Assembly: GCA_002943765.1 (NCBI GenBank)
Contig: PQWQ01000007.1
Coordinates: 1,180,501 to 1,244,500, forward strand
Source: Psoroptes ovis
Taxonomy: Eukaryota; Arthropoda; Arachnida; Sarcoptiformes; Psoroptidae
Length of the DNA stretch: 64,000 nt
Reading direction: 5' to 3'
Positions 35,576 to 48,088 of this stretch are shown here, piece after piece. The notes beneath the pieces are model-generated. The model worked only from the letters and a program-made list of their open reading frames with translations. It made no database searches and was not told the origin of the DNA. Position numbers and translations under genes: made by a program. Within the stretch, counting starts at the first letter, position 1. Each line of letters starts with the position of its first letter.

Positions 35576-38500
35576 TTTAAACTCGAAATTATTATATTTT
35601 TTCAAAATTCATCATCATCATCATATTTTGAATCGAAATAAATGATTTTTTGTTTTGTTTTCTCAAAAAACAATTCCATTAATTATTATATCATATATTC
35701 ATTATATGTTTATTATGATTATCATTGTTCGTTGATCACATGATATGCATAGAAATGTTTATTTCATTTCATTTCGAGGGAAATATTTTTTGAAATTATT
35801 TTTCTATTATTTCGGGTTGAAATTCAATTCGACAAAAAAAAAAATTTCCGAATTCATTTATTAATTCTGCGATTTATAAAAAATTGGGAAAAATATTTAA
35901 AAACCTACGAATGGTTACCATGGTGTGGACACACACACACACACATGTATTTAGCAAGTATGTCGACCAAATTCGCGGAAAACAACAAATAAATGAATCC
36001 AAAATGAATCCAAAATTTAAATTTTCAAATTTTTTGAAATATATACTGGAATATATATGTTGTTCTGTGTGTGTGTGTGTGTGTGTGAACTATGGTGTGA
36101 ACTACATTTATTACTATTATTATGAAATAACCAAGAACAAACTAATATTTAAAACAAAAAACAAAATGTCAAAATGAATTAAATTTCAAATGATGATGAT
36201 GATGATTTTCCGTATTGTAATAATTATTATTATTTAAATACATTCTATTTTACCATTGTTATTGATGATATGATTATTATTATTATTATCATTATTTACT
36301 GGAATTAACCTTCTTGTGTTCACAGTGAAGAAATCGAAAAATATTCATGTCAAAAAAATGTATTTGTATCGGTATACATGCGTGTTTGTGTATGTGTGGT
36401 TATTTGGAATATGTTTTAATTTCAATAAATATTCATATTTCGATTCAAATCATTTAATCATTATTTATTTTGACGTAAATATGAATGATCTGTGAGTGTG
36501 TGTATGAAACAAAGAAAAATTTGCAATGAAACAATAAATTATGAAACAATAAATGTAACTAACAACACAATAAACAATTGATTTTAGCCATGAATTTCAA
36601 CGTAAAGAAAACATTGCTTAAAATGTCAATAGTATCCCTGTTGCCTATTCTTGAATAATATCAAAATAACTTTAAAATTAGTCCATCAAATTCCGGGCCG
36701 AATTCGTCAATGGAACAAATGAGCAATCAATATTGATCCCTAAGAAATTATTCTAAGCGCAAGAATGGCCAAGAAAATATTCGAAATTCTTAAGAAATGC
36801 CAAGAGAATCGATGAAGAATATTTTCTGTTTGCTGCGCAAGTTGTTTACTTTTACAATTGATTTATGAATAAATGGTATTTGACGGAATTCAATTTGCCA
36901 GAACCCAATTGATGATTTCAATGGTTTCGAAGATATTATTTTGTTTTATTAAATTCATTTATTTGTATCGAATGATGTAATTTATTGAATATTTTTCATT
37001 TTCATTTTTCTCCCTTCAAATGTCAATCATTATTTCAAATATAATTTAAAGAAAAACTAATAATAACAAATGAATAAAAATTGGCAAAATTTTGAAAGGA
37101 AATACCATATGCTCACATCCAAGCTTGCTTGCTTGCTTGCTTGAGCTAAGTATAGCTTGCTGAACAACAAAATAATAATAATAAAATTCAATAATTGATG
37201 AGAATACTATTTTAAGATTTTTTGACTTAAGAAGAAAAATAGAATTGATCTTCGACAACCAAACCAAACAAAATAAGAAGAAGATGGCTAATGTATCTGT
37301 TTCTTTCGTTTGAAAAATTTAAATTTTTGAAAATTGTTTTTCGACCAAACAAATGGACGATGCCAAGCATTAATAAAAAAAGCCAAAAGAATACAAAAAA
37401 CACAAATATCATAATAAAATAATGAATAAATATCCCATGGATTGCACCCTGCACTCAGAATGGTCTTTGTTCATCGAAAACATTATCATTCATTCATTCA
37501 TTCAACAAGTAAAACATCTTTTGAATAAATGAATAAATAAATATATCGTCACCATTTTAAATATGTTTAAATATGGATGATATTCATTCATTTATTGATG
37601 ATATGTGATGAGCATATGTGAATGAATAACTGAATAAATGAATGAATGATAATCATCATCATCATCATCATTATTACCATTGTACTTAGAGTATCATCGT
37701 ACACACATACATTACACATCTACAGACATCACATACACATTGTCTTAATTTTGAAGAAATCATTTCATTTTTTTTTTGGATGTCAAAAGACAAATATTGT
37801 TGGATATACAGAGATCACAGTGTACATACACAGAGACACATAGAGACACACACACTGGTAACAAGCAACAGCAGCGCAAACAAGCGAAACATTGCGCGAC
37901 TTGGCAAGAAATTTTTGATTATTTAAACATTTAAAATGTTTTAAATAATGTTTTCCATGTATTATCAGCTTTATTATTATTAATTTCAATGAACAAATAG
38001 ACTATTTCAAATAGACAAATAGGCATTAATTGAAAGCATTCAAAATTCTCAAAATTCAAAATAATTCAAATACATTAAAACAAATATCTTCGATATATAT
38101 TCGACTCGAATAAAAATTCAAATAAAGAAATGAATTTGAAATTTCAAACATTTTTAAAATTTTTAAATTTTAAAAAATTTTTCAAAAACACTATTCTTTC
38201 ATTTAAGACTATAGTTAAAACTATATGAGTTCATTTTAAATATCCATAATAGTCATCATCATCATCATCATATCATTTCATATCAAATCATATTATGAAT
38301 AATAATAATAATAATGAAAATAATAATAAAATAATGTCTGAATACATGCACATACATATAAATTCTCACATATTTCATTAATATTTTATTTATTATTTGT
38401 CTTATTATGATATTTTAATGTTTTAAATACCATTCAAAGGAATAGAAATTCACTTGGACATATTTCAATGCTTAGACACACCAAATGAAATGAATTAGTG

Positions 38501-38798
38501 AATGAATGAATGAAATAAGTCATAAAATAATTGTCAGAAATAGTCAAAAAATGAAATTATTTTAAATTTTTGAAAATTATTCAATTCGAAATACATTCAT
38601 ACAATTCAATGTATTAATATGACAAATAATTTTCAAAAAAATGTGTATGTATAACCTCTAAAACATTCATAATAATGATGTGAAAAAATTATATTTCTGG
38701 TTTTTTTATTGTTTTGTTTTGTTTTGTTTTGTTCGTTCGTTGCTTTATTAGTTTTCATTTAATTACTGAAAATATTCATGAAAATGTATGCATAAATA
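35576..38798. other. 3.2-kb stretch without a recognisable gene
   Basis: (AC)n at about 35931-35944, (TG)n at about 36066-36088 and (GCTT)n at about 37124-37141. A 37917-37949 inverted repeat reads ATTATTTAAACATTT / AAAATGTTTTAAATAAT. Readings across these are not protein-like. Confidence 0.5.
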
Positions 38799-38879
38799 TT
38801 AGGTAATACGGAAAGTTCTGACCGATTTTCATCAGCGACTCTATTGATTAAGCGGAATGAACTTTTCGGACAACCAAAT
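38799..38879 (+). mobile_element. mariner-type MITE, core A, altered left tip
   Basis: The left arm reads TTAGGTAATACGGAAAGTTC (GTTGTCC changed to GTAATAC); the right arm GAACTTTTCGGACAACCAAA is better preserved. The core (CATCAGCGACTCTATTGATTAAGCGG) is type A. Confidence 0.85.
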
Positions 38880-39516
38880 AGATTTGTTTTAGACTCAGAG
38901 ACTATAGACGACTTGGTGTTGGGGAGAGAGAAATAATGGAATAATGAAATCAAATGATCAAAGATGTTCGAGAAAAAATTTCTTTGGACAAAAATCTGTC
39001 ATTTTTTTCCTTTGTTATTATTGTTGGCCATTCACCGCATGATCATGGCGATCATCTTTGATCTATCATCAGTGATATCGGTGGTTATTATGGCGGTGGC
39101 GATGATCATGGTGATAATGATGGCCAAATATGCTATCATACGTTTGAATCTTATTGAATTTTAAAAATTCAAAATTTGAAATTGGAATTCAAACATAAAT
39201 CAATTCATTTTATTGTTTTAATTGTAACTTCTAAGCATCTCTGCGCTTTCTTTTTGGGAATTTTCTCTTTTTACTTGTATTCTATCCCTCCTTTTATGTG
39301 TGCCTATTATCTTCACCTTAGATCGACAAACAAAGATTATGGTCATCACAATTCAGGTGTCATTTCATGTATTTTTTAGCATGAAATACTCACTGATTAA
39401 TCAACCAATCGCTATACGAAATGATCAAAGACAATCAAAGGAATAGGAAATTTGATTTTTTTAATCGGAAAATAAAAATTGAAATGTTTCAAGATTTTCT
39501 AGATATTTTCAAAATA

Positions 39517-39527
39517 TTTGGCGCGAA
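39517..39527 (+). promoter_or_regulatory. E2F-like site TTTGGCGCGAA
   Basis: TTTGGCGCGAA fits the E2F/DP consensus. CpG-rich motifs are scarce in this background. It lies about 620 bp upstream of the candidate first exon at 40135. The link is speculative. Confidence 0.3.
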
Positions 39528-40134
39528 TCTTTTCAATTTTGAAATCAAATTTCAAATTCAGTGATTCTGCGTAAAAAATCAGAATTTTTTAAGAACAATA
39601 ATTGAAGATAAAATTTCGACAAAATTGATTTCAAATTATTTTTCAATTCTCAAATTTACAGCCGAGTACAACACACGGTGATCACTAAATAATCACTCAA
39701 ATACTGAAACATGCACACACACATTCATCTATTCATACGAACATATGAATATATTTACTCCGATTTCAACATTTTCAAAAAAACAAATCAATTTTCAAAA
39801 AACCAGTTCATCGACAAATCATTATTATCAGGTGGAAAAAATATGATTTTTGAAAAATTTTTACCCCAAAAAAAAACTGAAATTCAACAATCAACAAACA
39901 CCTGAACAACAACAACAACAACAACACAAAACAAAATTTAAATTAATTTTATTATTATCATCATCATTATTATCATTATTAGCACAGATATATTCATATG
40001 GATTCAACGACCAGTAAAATTACGACCAGTAAAATTTTTATTATTATCTTCTCCTTCAATTTTCACCACCATTTCAAAACACAGATTTGAAACGTTCGAA
40101 TCAATGGTAATATGGTAAAACACCAGCCCCATGG

Positions 40135-40280
40135 ATGCCCATTTTCACCACCACCAGCAGCAGTACTACCACCATGATCACTGATGCAACAACATTGAGA
40201 ACAATCAATAATAATCGACCATTATCAACGATGAATATATTGAAAAAATATTGCCAATTTCTGCAATCATTATTATTAAG
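40135..40280 (+). CDS. candidate first exon, Thr/Ser-rich N-terminus
   Basis: From ATG at 40135 the frame stays open for 48 codons and 2 bases to a donor-like AAG|GTAATT at 40280/40281. It encodes MPIFTTTSSSTTTMITDATT, then a polar stretch and NILKKYCQFLQSLLLR. The composition is more protein-like than the neighbouring readings, and the natural stop comes only inside the donor. No domain is recognised and no matching acceptor exon was found, so this rests on one splice-like motif plus composition. Confidence 0.22.
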
Positions 40281-41769
40281 GTAATTTGGATTATTATCAC
40301 CATTTATTATCGTTGCTATTGTGTCATGATGATTATGGATTACTTGTCGTTACATTCGTTATTCAATTTTATTTCGTTGAAATTATTTTAAACAAAAATA
40401 AAATCAAATCAAATGAAATGAACATTCACAGATCAACACTTGTATCATAATTCAATTCAAATCACAAATACACACATTTAAATGTATATTTATGGCAAAA
40501 TATGGCAATCAAAAGATCAAGAAGAACGAGAATGAAACAAAGAGAAAAATATTTTTTTTTTTTTTTTTTTGGAAATAATAAAAATAATAAACCTTCGACC
40601 CTCTTCTTGATCTTCTTGTTCTAGTTGTTCTTGTGTTGATCTTCTTTATCATCGAGACACTCTGTTGGTGGTGAACATCGAACAACGAACAACAACAACA
40701 ACAACAATTTAAGTGAACGACTAAAATTCAGTAAATGATGATCATCATCATTGATGATGATTGAAGAATTTTCTATACACATCGAAATACATGGAATGTA
40801 TGCATATTTCTCATGTGTTTCATGGTTGATGAACTTTAAAATTGAATTTTTCGTTTTGTTTTTTTTTCGGAGAAAAAATCTGAGAATTTCTTTATTTTCT
40901 TTTGAAATTCAATTGTACATTTTCAAATATTGAATTTATTTTAATTGTAATCAAACATTAGATGGAATCTTCAGCTCAAATTCATCTTTAGAACGATTCA
41001 ATGATGACCGAATCGATGGTCAATCATCATTCGAATCGGTTCGGATTCAGTTTCAGCTTTTATGGGTTTGAAATACGGAATTCTTCGATTGAATTCCGAT
41101 AGAATTCTTGGAAAAAAAATCTTTGAAAATATTCAATCATTTATATACTTTAATCAATCATTTGTATCGAAGATACTTGAAATAATTATTAAACCCCTCT
41201 AATTAACTTTGAACAATTAATCTCCACCTTTTCAAATATATTTTAGAGAAACTCAAAATCAAAAAGAGAAAAAAACTAAAAATTCAAAAAATCAAATTTT
41301 TGCCGCCAAAAATAATTCAAAATTGAAATATCTTTTTCTCGTTATTTTCTTCAAAAATTCTCACCCAAACACTTGAACACACACATTTGTACATTGAATT
41401 AAATGTATGAAAACATATTGAATTGTATGCAATTTATTTCACACAAAAGAGTCGAAAATTATGGGCAAAAAAAGAAGCCATTATTACATATCTGAAATAT
41501 ATTTAACAATTAGATAAATATTATTACATAATGAATATGAATATTTGAATATTTTCTGTTTTTGTGTGGAAAAATAACTAAAACAACATGTTGTCATCAT
41601 TCAATGATTGTTGGCCATTGATGATCATTGATGGTTTTGATTTGTGTAATATAAATGAAAATTTTCCAACGAAAACAACAAAACAAGAAACTTGTATTCC
41701 ATTCATTTACATGTATTTACATGTGTTTGTTCATAGATTGGTTTGTATATATTGTGGAGTAATTTATAT

Positions 41770-41996
41770 TTAAAAATAAATATTTTTTTTTTGGCCAAAA
41801 ACTAGATCTTCATCTCTATTATCATTTTGTTTATTATTATTTTTCTCGAAGCCACATTTTGCTGCGGATGTTGCTGTTTGCGCATACAGATTGCTTGGCT
41901 TGCCAGTATCATTGTTGTTTATTGGTGCTACGCGACCATACGGCTTTTTGTTTGATTGATGTAAATCATTCAATTTTTGAACAAAATATTCATTGA
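41770..41996 (-). CDS. candidate C-terminal coding fragment, Asn/Lys/Asp-rich
   Basis: The minus-strand frame is open from about 41996 to a stop at 41770-41772. It encodes a polar, disordered-looking peptide with NKKPYGRVAPINNN, then GKPSNLYAQTATSAAKCG, an Asn-rich part and DEDLVFGQKKNIYF at the end. Local GC is raised at 41850-41950. There is no ATG; a TGA bounds it upstream and no good acceptor is visible. It could be a last exon, a decayed gene piece or chance. Confidence 0.2.
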
Positions 41997-43355
41997 TTCA
42001 TTGCATCCTGTTGTTGTCAATGTATTTTCAATGTTTGTTTGTTTTCGTTTGTACACATGACATACATGTGACACATATGTTTCTTGGGGATATTTCATGG
42101 AAAAAAAATCTTGTATCAAACATATGGTGGATTTAAGATGGGTATCGGAGCTGAAAATCATTGATTCTGAGAATTTTTCGGAGATGCATCAGAATCAGTG
42201 AATTAATGAGGCCAGATTCCGATTGATTCAACTCAATTTGCTCATTTGAAATTCATATTTCAATTTGAATCAATTCGGATCAATCGACAGCAGCAGCAGA
42301 AGCAGAAATATTGATCCTTTTTCACTTAATTTTCAATAAAAACAATGAATTTACACATTACGTATCATTTCATTTAAACCTCTTTAATTGTTGAATAATA
42401 ATAATAATAATCAACAACAGAAATATAAGTGTGATTGATTCACCTTTTCTATCTTTCACTATCTCTCTCTTGTTCTTGTTTCTCCACACTTATTCATATA
42501 TCTCTTCGATCATATTTCATCGCTTTCTCTTCAATGCAATTCAATTCATTCATCGTGTGTGTATTTGTGTATGACTTCATAAACATCTTTATGATTTGTT
42601 TTATTTATTTTTTTGCTTTTGCTTTGATTAGTACTTCATCAAAGTGCGGTTTAAAAAAAATATATGCGGTCAATAATCTTGTCATTATGTTGTCGGACAT
42701 TGTCCAACGGGTGTCTGCACAATGATGAACATGAGATCTACGAAAAAATGATACACATTTTTGGAGATATTCGAATAAGAGAGATGCCCGAAATTCAAAA
42801 ACAAAAAACTTGTCAAAAACGACCTTTGGATTTCTTTGGATTCTCGGTCCCCTTTCGGGGACCTTAATCCTTTGATCCCTTGATTGAACTCGATTCAAAA
42901 ATGATGATTCTTTCGTAGATCCTTCGAAAAATCAAATAAAGATAATTGATAAGGTATAAACCCTAAGAACCTTTGAAAAAAATGACCTACGAGAGACATC
43001 TATGGCGAATATATTTCAAGCTATTCAAATTCAAATCCAATTTGCGCGCGCGGCATTTTTTCTTGATTTAAATCTTGAATAAACTGCCATAATAAACCAT
43101 AAGCAATCTATCTCTTTAATTTGTTTCTCGATCATTTTGCGCTTTTCTAATTCATATATGAACGAACCGAACAAACCGATCAAACGAATCAAAAGTCAAA
43201 CAATGTGCATTCAGTATGTGATGATGATGATGATGATGATGATGAATACCAGAAAGAAAAAAATACATTTTAAAAATAGATAAACACCACCACCACCACC
43301 ACCATCGCCAAACAAATAGATAACACATAAGAATTATAATCTTTATTATTATTCA

Positions 43356-43435
43356 TTAGGTTGTCCGAAAAGTTTATTCCGCTTAATTCATCGAGTTTCT
43401 CATGAAAATCGGCCAAAACTTTTCGGACAACCTAT
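43356..43435 (-). mobile_element. mariner-type MITE, core A reversed
   Basis: TTAGGTTGTCCGAAAAGTTT and AAACTTTTCGGACAACCTAT. The core (ATTCCGCTTAATTCATCGAGTTTCTCATG) is type A in reverse. The ends are strong. Confidence 0.92.
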
Positions 43436-43604
43436 GATTATTATTGTTTGGTTGGTTGATCGTTGTTTATTAAATTCTATTAAACGAAAAAAACTTGAAT
43501 ATTTCCATTCAAACAAACAAATGAATGTGAATAAAAAGTAAATCAAACTAAGACGAAGAAAACAAAAACAACAACAAAAAAACCTGAAAAAAATAATTTG
43601 AAAA

Positions 43605-43973
43605 ATGATTTCAATGATTCCATTTTACTCGGCAGAAAATATTAGGTTGTTGTCCCATAAGTTCTTGTCGTTATTCAAATTAAAAAAAAATCTAAAAAAC
43701 GGCAAGAACTTTTCGGACAACCTAATAGAAATAAATATCAAAGATAACAACGACTATCCGCAGCAGCAGCAACAGCAACAACAACAAACCATTCACCAAT
43801 ATAAACCAGTAAATATTTGGTTCTTGAAAGAATGTTGTTTTTGTCGTTTATTGTTGAGTTTGGTTAGTTCGGTTGTTTGTTTGTTGTTTGATCATTCAAA
43901 ATGGTTCGCCTACGATGATGATGAAGATGGTGATGATGATCATCAACATTTTTATTATTATCATCAACAATAA
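43605..43973 (+). CDS. 122-codon ORF running through a MITE, doubtful
   Basis: An ATG frame begins before the MITE at 43642-43725, reads through it (about residues 12-40) and continues into EINIKDNNDYP. Nine Gln follow (residues 53-61), then TIHQYKPVNIW, a Cys/Leu/Val hydrophobic segment (about 74-92, a possible membrane span) and an acidic tail ending in HFYYYHQQ before a TAA. The part after the MITE looks more protein-like than most readings here. CCA|GTAAAT after residue 69 could be a donor. If real, the MITE would be exonised. Equally it may be microsatellites in frame. Confidence 0.18.
   Translation: MISMIPFYSAENIRLLSHKFLSLFKLKKNLKNGKNFSDNLIEINIKDNNDYPQQQQQQQQQTIHQYKPVNIWFLKECCFCRLLLSLVSSVVCLLFDHSKWFAYDDDEDGDDDHQHFYYYHQQ
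43642..43725. mobile_element. mariner-type MITE, core C, hybrid arms
   Basis: The left arm is of the CCCATAAG class (TGTTGTCCCATAAGTTCTTG, with an extra TTG in the tip). The right arm is of the other class (CAAGAACTTTTCGGACAACC). The core is type C (GTTATTCAAATT...CTAAAAAACGG). It is the only copy whose two arms belong to different classes. Confidence 0.9.
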
Positions 43974-44030
43974 ACAACATGAAATGTTGTTGATGTTGAT
44001 GATGATCAGTTTAAGAGGTAAAACGAAACA

Positions 44031-44110
44031 TTAGGTTGTCCAAAAAGTTTGGGCCGATTTTCTCATGATTTCCCATGATATAATCAGAAAAAACTTTTCG
44101 GGCAGCCTAA
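44031..44110 (-). mobile_element. mariner-type MITE, core B reversed
   Basis: TTAGGTTGTCCAAAAAGTTT and AAACTTTTCGGGCAGCCTAA. The core has CATGATTTCCCATGATATAATC, the reverse of type B with a small duplication. It is the third copy within 760 bp. Confidence 0.88.
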
Positions 44111-44181
44111 TAAATATCGACCAATAAAATGAATGATTTAAGGTAATTTTTTTTAAAAGGTAAATTTTCAAAAGGTATAAG

Positions 44182-44183
<2 letters not shown>

Positions 44184-44214
<31 letters not shown>
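44184..44214. repeat. (AC)15 microsatellite
   Basis: A pure AC dinucleotide run. The cysteine/valine reading on the minus strand is its translation. Confidence 0.9.
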
Positions 44215-44216
<2 letters not shown>

Positions 44217-45830
44217 AAATACATGTTACAAATACATACAAATAGGCACTTACTCATATACACGAATACTCATAGAGAACAACGAACAAAAATAAAGAAC
44301 GACCGAACGAAATCAAACAAATGAAGAAAACAAATCATTCAAAAATTTTAAAATATCTAAAAACCATCGACCAATCTCAATCATCATCATCATCATCGTT
44401 ATTATTATTATTATTATGATTATCGTCATTCCATAAGGTCATATTTGCAAGGCAAGCAAGCTGAATATTGCATAGATTCAATTGAATTTTAGTTGATTCA
44501 ATTCAATTCAATTCAGCTCAAATGTTGAATGCATTTTATATTATTGAATTTGTGTTGAACAAGAATGAAATTTTTTTTTTTCATTTCATTTCAAAACTTG
44601 ATGGCGACGACTTATTATTTTCTTAAGAAATTTATATTTGTTTCTTTGAATACATTGAACGAATACAGAGATACAAAGAATAATTCAAAGATATTTGTCG
44701 ACAAAGACCACATTGGTTTTTGTTGTTGCTGTTGCTGCTGTCGTTTGTTGTTTTATTGTCGATGATAATGGTCGATCATCATCATCAATGGTAATACAAC
44801 AACTAAATAATGAATAATAATGAATAAACAACAACAAGTAAAAGACACCGATCTTCTTCATCTTCTCATCTTCTTCTTGGCAAAGATTGTTTGATAAGAA
44901 GATTTTTTTTTCTTCCAAATTTTTTTTGTGTTGAAAATATTTTATTTTTTTCTTAAAAATATTTCTTTTTTTCTCGAATACTGAAAAAAAAAAATTATTT
45001 TCAACAAATATTCATTGTATTCAATATGCGGGGTGAAATATTTGAAAAATATTTTTTTTGAAAAATATTTCAAAGGTCATTCACGGTTGAATATGTGATC
45101 ACGGTTTAATCGAAATCAATTGATTTCTTTGAAATTTTTTCTTTGATTTAATTTGTAAGAATTTGGATTTGGATTTGAATTGTATTTTTTCAAATCAATT
45201 ATTAAAATTGATCCAAATATGATTTAAATTAAATTGAATCATTTTATGATTCCATGAATTTGACACAGAATAAATTCAAATTATCTTATATCTCAAAATA
45301 TAAGTCTTTAATTATCAATCAAACCAATTATTATCATTGATGACAAGTGGTTGACAAATTTTTTATTTTGGATTAATTCAATTTTAAATTTCTTTGAAAT
45401 TTATTCCAAAATAAATTGGAAAATTGAATATCGATAAAATTGAAAATCAATCAAATATTTCAAAAATCTATCGCCAAAAAATTTTAGAAAAAAAATTCAG
45501 GAAAATTTACCTTTGACCTATGGCCTACGATCAATTCAATTTGATGATCAATATTAGATCAAGGTCCTGTGACCAACACACAGACACACACACACAGAGA
45601 AAAAAGGGAAAGCAAAGCAGGGAAGCCCTCTTTTGAGGGAGAAAAACTTGGAAATAATCTAATATAATTGATTTCTTGAAATCATTGAATCACACAGGAA
45701 TCGATGAATTTCAAAAATTATTTCTCAAAAATGATTTAATTCAATTTTTCAAAAATTTTTCAAAAAATTCAAAATTTGAAAAAATTCAAATCAATTCTCT
45801 GTTCTGTGCTGTCTTCGGGGCATTGTTTTG

Positions 45831-45860
45831 CTTCGGTTTTGCATTTTTTTTCAGGTGAAC
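45831..45860 (+). promoter_or_regulatory. pyrimidine-tract CAG|GT site
   Basis: A T-rich tract followed by TCAG|GTGAAC (junction 45854/45855) reads as a 3' splice site immediately followed by a 5' splice-like GTGA. It could be an acceptor or a recursive (zero-exon) splice site in a plus-strand intron. Confidence 0.3.
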
Positions 45861-46954
45861 ATTTCGAATATTTGTCACATTTTTTTAAAATTATTATTTT
45901 TTCTCCACACACACACACAAATACACAATCATTAGGCGAACATCTATTGAAATCTATTATATTTTACCATTATTATTTATGATTATTTTTAGCCAAAAAA
46001 ATGAAAAATAACAGCAGAAATTATTGTTTTCTCTGTGTGTATATATTTTGTGTATGATCCTAAAAATATTTGACCTATCTTTTCTTTTATTTTCGTTGTT
46101 TTTTTATGAATTGTTTCATTTATTCAATATGTACAAACAAATATAATTCAATGTTCATCTTTATTTCGCCATTGTTATTGGTGGTAAAGAAGATGGTGAA
46201 GAAATGCATGGAAAAATACAAGAAAAAAAGACAAAAATTCAAAGGTCGTAGCCGTTGTTGTTGTCTACGACGACGACCGACTACAATACAACTGAATTAA
46301 ATCTTGAACACAACAAACTGAATTTCTAGACTAAATAAAACATTCACACAAACACAAATTGAATACAAATTGAAAATATTTAAAATGAGAGAGAGCGAGA
46401 GCAAGAGAAAGAGGCAGAAAAACAAGATCACCGGTATGTGTAATGCTTGCATTTGGCGTTCATTTACATGTATTTCGGTTGTTTTGTTGGTGGTGACTTG
46501 GCTGCCTTTTACCTTAGCTTAGCTTAGCTTAGCTTTGAAATAAAAATAAAAATGAATTGAAATTTTTGAATATTAGCGATCTCTTTCTGTGTGTTTATTA
46601 TCGACAACAATAATAATGATATTATTATTTGTTATTATCGTGAAACACATTACAGTGCAAAATGGTCAAATTTTTCAAACATTTTCTCTCAAATAAAGAA
46701 AATTTTATCAATAAAACAATTGGCCATTGGCCACCGAAGCCACCCGAGCCATTATTCGGCCATCAGATGCATCAATTGATGCATTGAATCACTGGTTACA
46801 TATTTATATTTCTTTGGTAAAATTCCTTTTTCATTTTTCTTGAATCAAAAAGCTTTTTCGAAAGAGTTCAAAGTTTAAAATGTATTAATTTTAGATAATG
46901 ATGATGATTATGGTGATGCTCATGCGATGGTGAGCAGTCATGGGATCACTCACT

Positions 46955-46984
46955 GTTGCTCTCTGTCTCTCTTTGCAGGTGAAA
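46955..46984 (+). promoter_or_regulatory. strong pyrimidine-tract CAG|GT site
   Basis: TGCTCTCTGTCTCTCTTTGCAG precedes GTGAAA (junction 46978/46979). The tract is the best polypyrimidine acceptor I found. The immediate GTGA fits the ratchet-site form known from long fly introns. A second acceptor-like CTCTTTTTAG follows near 47033. Confidence 0.4.
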
Positions 46985-48088
46985 ATCTAGATTTTATCCA
47001 AAATTTTATATCTAATGCTCTGTTCTCTTTTTAGATTTTGAATTCAATCAATTCAATTCAATTCAAATCAATTGAATCGAGATTTATTATTTAGTATTTT
47101 TGGTATATTTTCAGCACAACAATTGTTATGTTGATGGTAATAATTGTTTATTTTTTTGGAAATGATTTGAAATCAATGATTTAAATCAATTATCCAAGGA
47201 AAAAAAGCCTGGATCTTCCATCAATTTAATCCTTTGATTCAGACTGAGTAAAAATCAATGAATGAATAATCAAGGATTATTTGATTTAAAACAATTGGAA
47301 ATATTGGAAATATTGGAATCATGAATAACAAATCAAATCAAATTGATTGATTGATTGATCTAATTTCAATTCAGATATTCAATTGGTTCATTATAATTGA
47401 TTCATTCATTTTTTTTTTTATTTTCTCTGATCAATCAATCAATCAATCAATTTTATTCGATTAGAAATTATTAATTTAAAAATGAAAATTTGAATACAAA
47501 CAGGTATGATAATGATTCAATTATTAATAATAATAATAATCAATTATTATTATTATTATTATGAATCAACAAGTTGGTAAATGGTCTAAGTGTGTGTGTG
47601 TGGATGTGTGTGTGTGTGTGCGTGAGAGTAAATATTTAAAAATATATTTACATTCAATTAAGGTATTCAAATACCTTTAAATATTTATGCAATCAATACA
47701 TTTAATTCAATGAATACATTTGAATTTTTTATTCAAAATTGATTGAATAAATATTGAATGTTTTGTAATTTGAACTAATATAAATTCAAGTGATTTGATA
47801 TCGATTGTAAGCATCAATATCAAAAATCAATTTTTTTTTGAAATATTTCATAGTTTTATATGGATATTATTCATGGAAATAATTAATAAACGATTTATTC
47901 ATGAAAATATTCATGAACAAATAGATTATTAACAGCTTTCAATTTCAATTGATATTTCAATGATTAAAATTTGAATCAAATTGAAAAAAAATACGTTGCA
48001 ATTACACACATTGAATTTGATGAATTGACAAATAAAAATGGCATTAATTGATTTTGATTTTTTCATGATTGAAATGTCTATAAATATA

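Larger units (their letters stand above)
38880..43355. other. 4.5-kb stretch with two weak exon candidates
   Basis: No MITE lies here. The stretch holds an E2F-like site at 39517-39527, a tandem CGACCAGTAAAATTA pair at about 40008-40037, candidate exons at 40135 and 41770, a GGTCCCC/GGGGACC hairpin at 42847-42864, a GCGCGCGCGG patch at about 43045, and (ATG)n at 43219-43244 followed by (CAC)n. Confidence 0.5.
44215..48088. other. 3.9-kb stretch without a recognisable gene
   Basis: The stretch holds GTTGTTGCTGTTGCTGCTG at about 44721-44739, an inverted GAAATATTTGAAAAATATTTT / GAAAAATATTTC near 45036-45072, a CCCTCTTTTGAGGG hairpin at 45628-45641, a (TTAGC)4 run at about 46513-46533, and the two CAG|GT sites listed separately. 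The frame at 46070-46300 ends in a Lys/Arg/Cys-rich stretch of uncertain meaning. Confidence 0.5.

Noticed and set aside
46070..46300. ORF ending in a Lys/Arg/Cys-rich stretch
   Set aside because: The basic tail looks superficially like a C-terminal exon, but the N-terminal part is Phe/Ile-rich noise and I found no acceptor near the change.
46513..46533. (TTAGC)4 run as a telomere-like repeat
   Set aside because: The arthropod telomere repeat is TTAGG. This is TTAGC, only four units, and not at an end.
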